Positions 36,372 to 39,260 of a stretch of DNA of 39,260 nt are shown piece by piece. The notes beneath the pieces were generated by a model. It was not told where the DNA came from and searched no databases. It was given only the letters and a program-made list of their open reading frames with translations. The DNA lies in NCBI GenBank assembly GCA_029266835.1, contig JAQSWD010000022.1, forward strand, positions 1 to 39,260, read 5' to 3'. The number at the start of each line of letters is the position of its first letter. Position 1 is the first letter of the stretch. Position numbers and translations under genes: made by a program. Source of the stretch: Steroidobacteraceae bacterium (GTDB taxonomy: Bacteria > Pseudomonadota > Gammaproteobacteria > Steroidobacterales > Steroidobacteraceae).

Positions 36372-36776
36372 CTAGTTTGAAGGCGACTTTTTCAATTCGT
36401 ATGCCGCGCCGTCCTCCAAACGCATTACGAGCGTGTCCCTTTTTCGTGCAAATAGCATACTCAAATTGACGTCACCCTGAGGATCACGACCAGCGACTTC
36501 CAAGTACACGCAACCCTCGGTCTCATCATGAGATTCTGCGCCGCAGTCACTCCAACTCGCAGTGGATGCGACGAAAAGCGACACTGGCGAGCCATTCCCC
36601 CCCGCCGCATGGACATACTGAGCGCGGCCATTCTTTTCCAAGACCACCACAATGGCGACATCGGCGCCTCGGTACTGAAATAACTCACCGGCGTTGCTCT
36701 TTTCGCCACAGCCGGTCAACACGCTGAGTAGCGTTACAAGGAATGAAAGCGTAATCGGATGAATGTATGCGCGCAT
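36372..36776 (-). CDS. putative immunity lipoprotein of the Rhs tip
   Basis: A 134-residue lipoprotein starting 4 nt after the rhs stop codon. The signal peptide (MRAYIHPITLSFLVTLLSVL) ends in a lipobox LTGC; the mature part starts GEKSNAG. The rest is compact and beta-rich (ADVAIVVVLEKNGRAQYVHA), with two Cys that may pair (SDCGAES... EGCVYLEVAG). A small gene immediately downstream of a polymorphic toxin tip is usually its immunity gene. A periplasmic lipoprotein is what one expects for a toxin that attacks peptidoglycan. The family itself is not recognised, so the role is inferred from position and location signal. Confidence 0.65.
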   Translation of the reverse strand: MRAYIHPITLSFLVTLLSVLTGCGEKSNAGELFQYRGADVAIVVVLEKNGRAQYVHAAGGNGSPVSLFVASTASWSDCGAESHDETEGCVYLEVAGRDPQGDVNLSMLFARKRDTLVMRLEDGAAYELKKSPSN

Positions 36777-36780
36777 TTGA

Positions 36781-37863
36781 CTACCTACGGTAGTAGGTTC
36801 GCGAAGTTTCACCCCGAGTAGTGGGGCTCGTATACCCGACAGATACATCGATGCTTGGATTGCTCGCGCCATACTTCAGCAAGAGATCAAGTAGTTCGTC
36901 GCACGTTTCAATGCATCCACTTGTCCCGCCCTTGTGCGAATTGTGTATGTAGAAAGAGTCGCGATCGGACTCGACGTCGACTTTTTCCAGACGCATTCTC
37001 CAGTCCCCCCACATGTAGTTCATGTCGTAAACCATTCCTCTTCCGGGCTCCCCGCTCGGAACGCGCTGAATACCGATGTCTCGTGCCAGGTTTCCCACGT
37101 TGCTCAGATAGGACGCGACGCGCTTTGGGTCGGCTTGCAAGTTGATTCGATACCGGCCATTCGGAATTGGTCCCAACTTCTTTCGAGTATTCCATGCCCG
37201 CTGCAGCGCACCCACGCCCGATGTAGCCGCACACTGCTTCACTAGTTGTGATCGATTTCCGTATGCGCCGCCGTAATAGGAGAGCTCTCTGCCTGTGTAC
37301 TCGATCCAATCTAACCCTAGCGGATCGAAGTTTGAGATCGGATTTGAGTTTACGTATGAAAACGTCCCCATTCCGCCCGCCAGTCCTATCGGATCGCTCT
37401 GCATAAAACGACCTGAAGCGGGATCGAAATCGCGATAGTCGTTGTAGTGCAGCCCAACAACCGTGTCGTATTGCTGTCCTGGAAACCGCAGGTTGTACTC
37501 GAACACGCCCATACTTGACGGGTCCTCATCTGGCACCGTGGTCCCGAACGCATCCGAGTCCCAGCGCCACCGAATATTGTTGCTCGTGTCGGTCACGAGC
37601 CTGGGCGTATTCAAATGGTCCGCATGCACATAGTACAGAACCACTCCGCCAGACCCATTCGGTCGGAGCGTGGCTACTGGCGTATCTCCCAGCCACACCG
37701 TTTCCTGGACGAGCGCGCCGGTTGAGGAGTACTCGCCCGCCAGATGCCCGGCCTCATCGTAGAAATAGATCGCGGTCGTCGCCGATGTCGCACGGCGAAT
37801 GCGCTGACCCAGCGCATTGTAGGTATAGGAGGCTGTCGTGCTCCCATTGCTGGCCGTCGCCAT
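36781..37863 (-). CDS. Rhs protein, C-terminal part with L,D-transpeptidase-like toxin tip
   Basis: The 3' part of an rhs gene, in a different frame from the upstream part. It opens with YD-repeat sequence (ASYTYNALGQRIRRATSAT; IYFYDEAGHLAGEYSSTGAL), the LYYVHADHLNTPRLVTD motif, and the conserved Rhs core GLHYNDYRDFDPASGRFMQS then DPIGLAGG. The core ends at NFDPLGLDW (about residue 186). The remaining ~174 residues are a tip with IPNGRYRINLQADPKRVASY and [20 protein letters not shown], where His307 and Cys317 match the H...S-G-C pattern of DUF2778/Tlde1-like and related L,D-transpeptidase folds that modify peptidoglycan peptides. The immunity gene follows after 4 nt. The ATG at 37863 is only the point where the frame becomes readable, not a likely start. 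Confidence 0.8.
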   Translation of the reverse strand: MATASNGSTTASYTYNALGQRIRRATSATTAIYFYDEAGHLAGEYSSTGALVQETVWLGDTPVATLRPNGSGGVVLYYVHADHLNTPRLVTDTSNNIRWRWDSDAFGTTVPDEDPSSMGVFEYNLRFPGQQYDTVVGLHYNDYRDFDPASGRFMQSDPIGLAGGMGTFSYVNSNPISNFDPLGLDWIEYTGRELSYYGGAYGNRSQLVKQCAATSGVGALQRAWNTRKKLGPIPNGRYRINLQADPKRVASYLSNVGNLARDIGIQRVPSGEPGRGMVYDMNYMWGDWRMRLEKVDVESDRDSFYIHNSHKGGTSGCIETCDELLDLLLKYGASNPSIDVSVGYTSPTTRGETSRTYYRR

Positions 37864-39260
37864 CCGCGCGTGTTGCCGGCTGCATCGTAGCCATAGCTGC
37901 GCGTGAGCGAACCGCTGATCGAGGTGGCCCGATTGCTTGTTCCAGCATTCGTGTAGGCGCTGGGCGCGGTGCCGGTCTGCGTGAGCCGGTTGCCGTTGGC
38001 GTCATACGTCCAGCCCTGCGTCACAGTGCTGGAAGTTGCGGAGCTGAGTCGATCCAGCGCGTCGTACCCATATGTCCACGACAGTGCAGGGTTGCCGACG
38101 TCGACAATATCGGTGATGCGGAATGCGTCGTCGTAGGCGAAGGTCTTGAAACTCGCACCATTGGCATTGTCCACCTGCGTAATTTTGCCGTCGGCATCGA
38201 AGTCGCGGGATGCCGTGGTGCCATTGCCCCAACTCCAGCCCGTGATGGGGCCGAAGGATTCGTATGTGATGTTGCTCAAGATGGTCGTTGAGCCGTTCAG
38301 CGTCAGGCTGGTCACCTGACCATTGGCGTTGTAGCCAAAAGTGATGCTGGAGCCCGATGGCAGCAACGTGTTGCCGAGCTGACCGATCGAGTTGTATCCG
38401 TAGCCGATGGCGAGCGTGACGCCACCCACGGTCTGACCCTTGCCGGTGATGCGGCCTTGAGAGTCATACGTCCAGGCTAGATCGTGCTGGGCGTCGGTCG
38501 CACTGGTGAGCAAGCCGTTCTGGTTCGTGCCCGCATCGTAGCCGTAGGAAATGGTCTGGTCGGTAATACCGCCCAGCGTGAAGGACGCGGACGTCACGCG
38601 ATTCAGGGCGTCGTACGTATAGCCGGTAATCGCGCCGCGCGAGTCCGTCGATGTATCGAGGTTGCCGCCGGAATCGTAGGTGTTGGTCGTGAGCCCTGTA
38701 TCAGGCGACGTCTGCGTCTTTAGGTCGCCAAAGCCCGAGTAGGTATAGCTCGTGACCAGGTTGCGCGGGTCGGTGACCGTCGTGAGGTTGTCGGCAGCGT
38801 CATAGGCGAACTTGGTTACGCCCGAGGCGGGGTCCGTGATCTGCTTGAGGCGCCGCAGTTCGTCATAGAGATTGGTGCTGTTGCGGCCCAGCGGTGCATT
38901 GACGGCGGTCTGATCGCCATTCAGGTCGTAGCCAAGCGTGGTGGTGACATTCGCGGTGCCCGCGGCGTTCACATCCTTCCAAAGCTGGTTCAGCGTGTTG
39001 TAGATGCGAGAATGCGTGCGGCGCAGGGCATTGCTCGGGTCGTAGGTGTTCTCCACCGTGCGATTGCCCATGGCGTCCAGCGTGAACACGACGCGGTCGA
39101 AAGCGCCGTCCTTGACCTCGGTGAGGCGGTGGGCGGCATCGTAGAAGTATTCGATGTAGCTGGCGTCCGGGTTCGTGACTTTCTTGAGCAGCCCGGTGGG
39201 CCAGTAGTCGAGATGCGTGAGTTCGCCGCCCACGCAGCCGGGCAGGAAGCCATTGACGCA
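37674..39260 (-). CDS. Rhs/YD-repeat protein, main body (partial, runs off the window)
   Basis: A long YD-repeat region open to the right edge of the window. Repeats such as YDAAHRLTEVKDGAFDRVVF, GYDLNGDQTAVNAPLGRNST, FAYDAADNLTTVTDPRNLV, YTYDALNRVTSASFTLGGI and YDANGNRLTQTG recur every ~20 residues, forming the shell that encloses Rhs toxins. Homology ends at NTRG (37864); the frame then runs into nonsense until 37674. The next repeat unit resumes in the -1 frame at 37863, so a one-base deletion near 37864 separates body and tip. It is either a real inactivating mutation or a sequencing error. The N-terminal portion (export signal or PAAR) lies outside the window. Confidence 0.82.
   Translation of the reverse strand, partial: CVNGFLPGCVGGELTHLDYWPTGLLKKVTNPDASYIEYFYDAAHRLTEVKDGAFDRVVFTLDAMGNRTVENTYDPSNALRRTHSRIYNTLNQLWKDVNAAGTANVTTTLGYDLNGDQTAVNAPLGRNSTNLYDELRRLKQITDPASGVTKFAYDAADNLTTVTDPRNLVTSYTYSGFGDLKTQTSPDTGLTTNTYDSGGNLDTSTDSRGAITGYTYDALNRVTSASFTLGGITDQTISYGYDAGTNQNGLLTSATDAQHDLAWTYDSQGRITGKGQTVGGVTLAIGYGYNSIGQLGNTLLPSGSSITFGYNANGQVTSLTLNGSTTILSNITYESFGPITGWSWGNGTTASRDFDADGKITQVDNANGASFKTFAYDDAFRITDIVDVGNPALSWTYGYDALDRLSSATSSTVTQGWTYDANGNRLTQTGTAPSAYTNAGTSNRATSISGSLTRSYGYDAAGNTRGWRRPAMGARQPPIPTMRWVSAFAVRHRRRPRSISTMRPGIWRASTPQPARSSRKRCGWEIRQ

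Overview
The window is a high-GC bacterial chromosome segment, most likely from a gammaproteobacterium near Nevskiales/Steroidobacterales or Xanthomonadales. The main evidence is the macromolecular-synthesis cluster (rpsU, a yqeY-type gene, dnaG, rpoD), a sigma-54 type promoter, an outer-membrane lipoprotein MltA and a full-length Lhr helicase. The taxonomic placement is an inference from protein character, not from a search. I see no tRNA, rRNA, CRISPR array or insertion sequence.

Layout. 1-6.3 kb: rpsU-yqeY-small membrane gene, a converging arginase-family gene, then dnaG and rpoD. rpoD has its own near-consensus promoter and a strong terminator. 6.3-13 kb: a patchy accessory region with an interrupted secreted-protein gene, an MddA-like membrane methyltransferase, an aminotransferase, the stub of a short-chain dehydrogenase, several small genes, a class I methyltransferase and a SARP/BTAD-type regulator fused to a TolB-like and TPR module. 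Both methyltransferase genes carry the same upstream element: three CGTGG-type repeats at exactly 12-bp pitch, placed 9 nt from a shared TARCTTG -10 element. This looks like a small, undescribed regulon of the SARP-like regulator.

13-20 kb: lhr (interrupted in frame by a 31-bp-arm palindromic repeat), an SRPBCC protein, a GNAT-like protein, an MgtC/SapB membrane protein and a lipoprotein. 20-26 kb: an XRE-type regulator divergent from a flavin oxidase/membrane protein pair, with a perfect palindromic operator between them; then hutH translationally coupled to an NhaD-like transporter. 26-30.5 kb: lipoprotein oligopeptidase B, a small membrane protein, mltA and a secreted protein.

30.5-35 kb: a nitrate-type ABC transporter operon (ATPase, permease, Tat-exported binding protein) read from a canonical sigma-54 promoter; then an HxlR regulator divergent from a glutathione S-transferase, with two near-identical palindromic operators between them. 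35-39.3 kb: the end of an rhs locus on the minus strand, entering from beyond the right edge. The long YD-repeat protein carries one frameshift and ends in a tip with an L,D-transpeptidase-like His...Ser-Gly-Cys motif. It is followed by a small lipoprotein (probable periplasmic immunity protein), a displaced second tip of the same toxin class and an eroded stretch that probably held further tip/immunity material. These tips are visibly lower in GC than the rest of the window.
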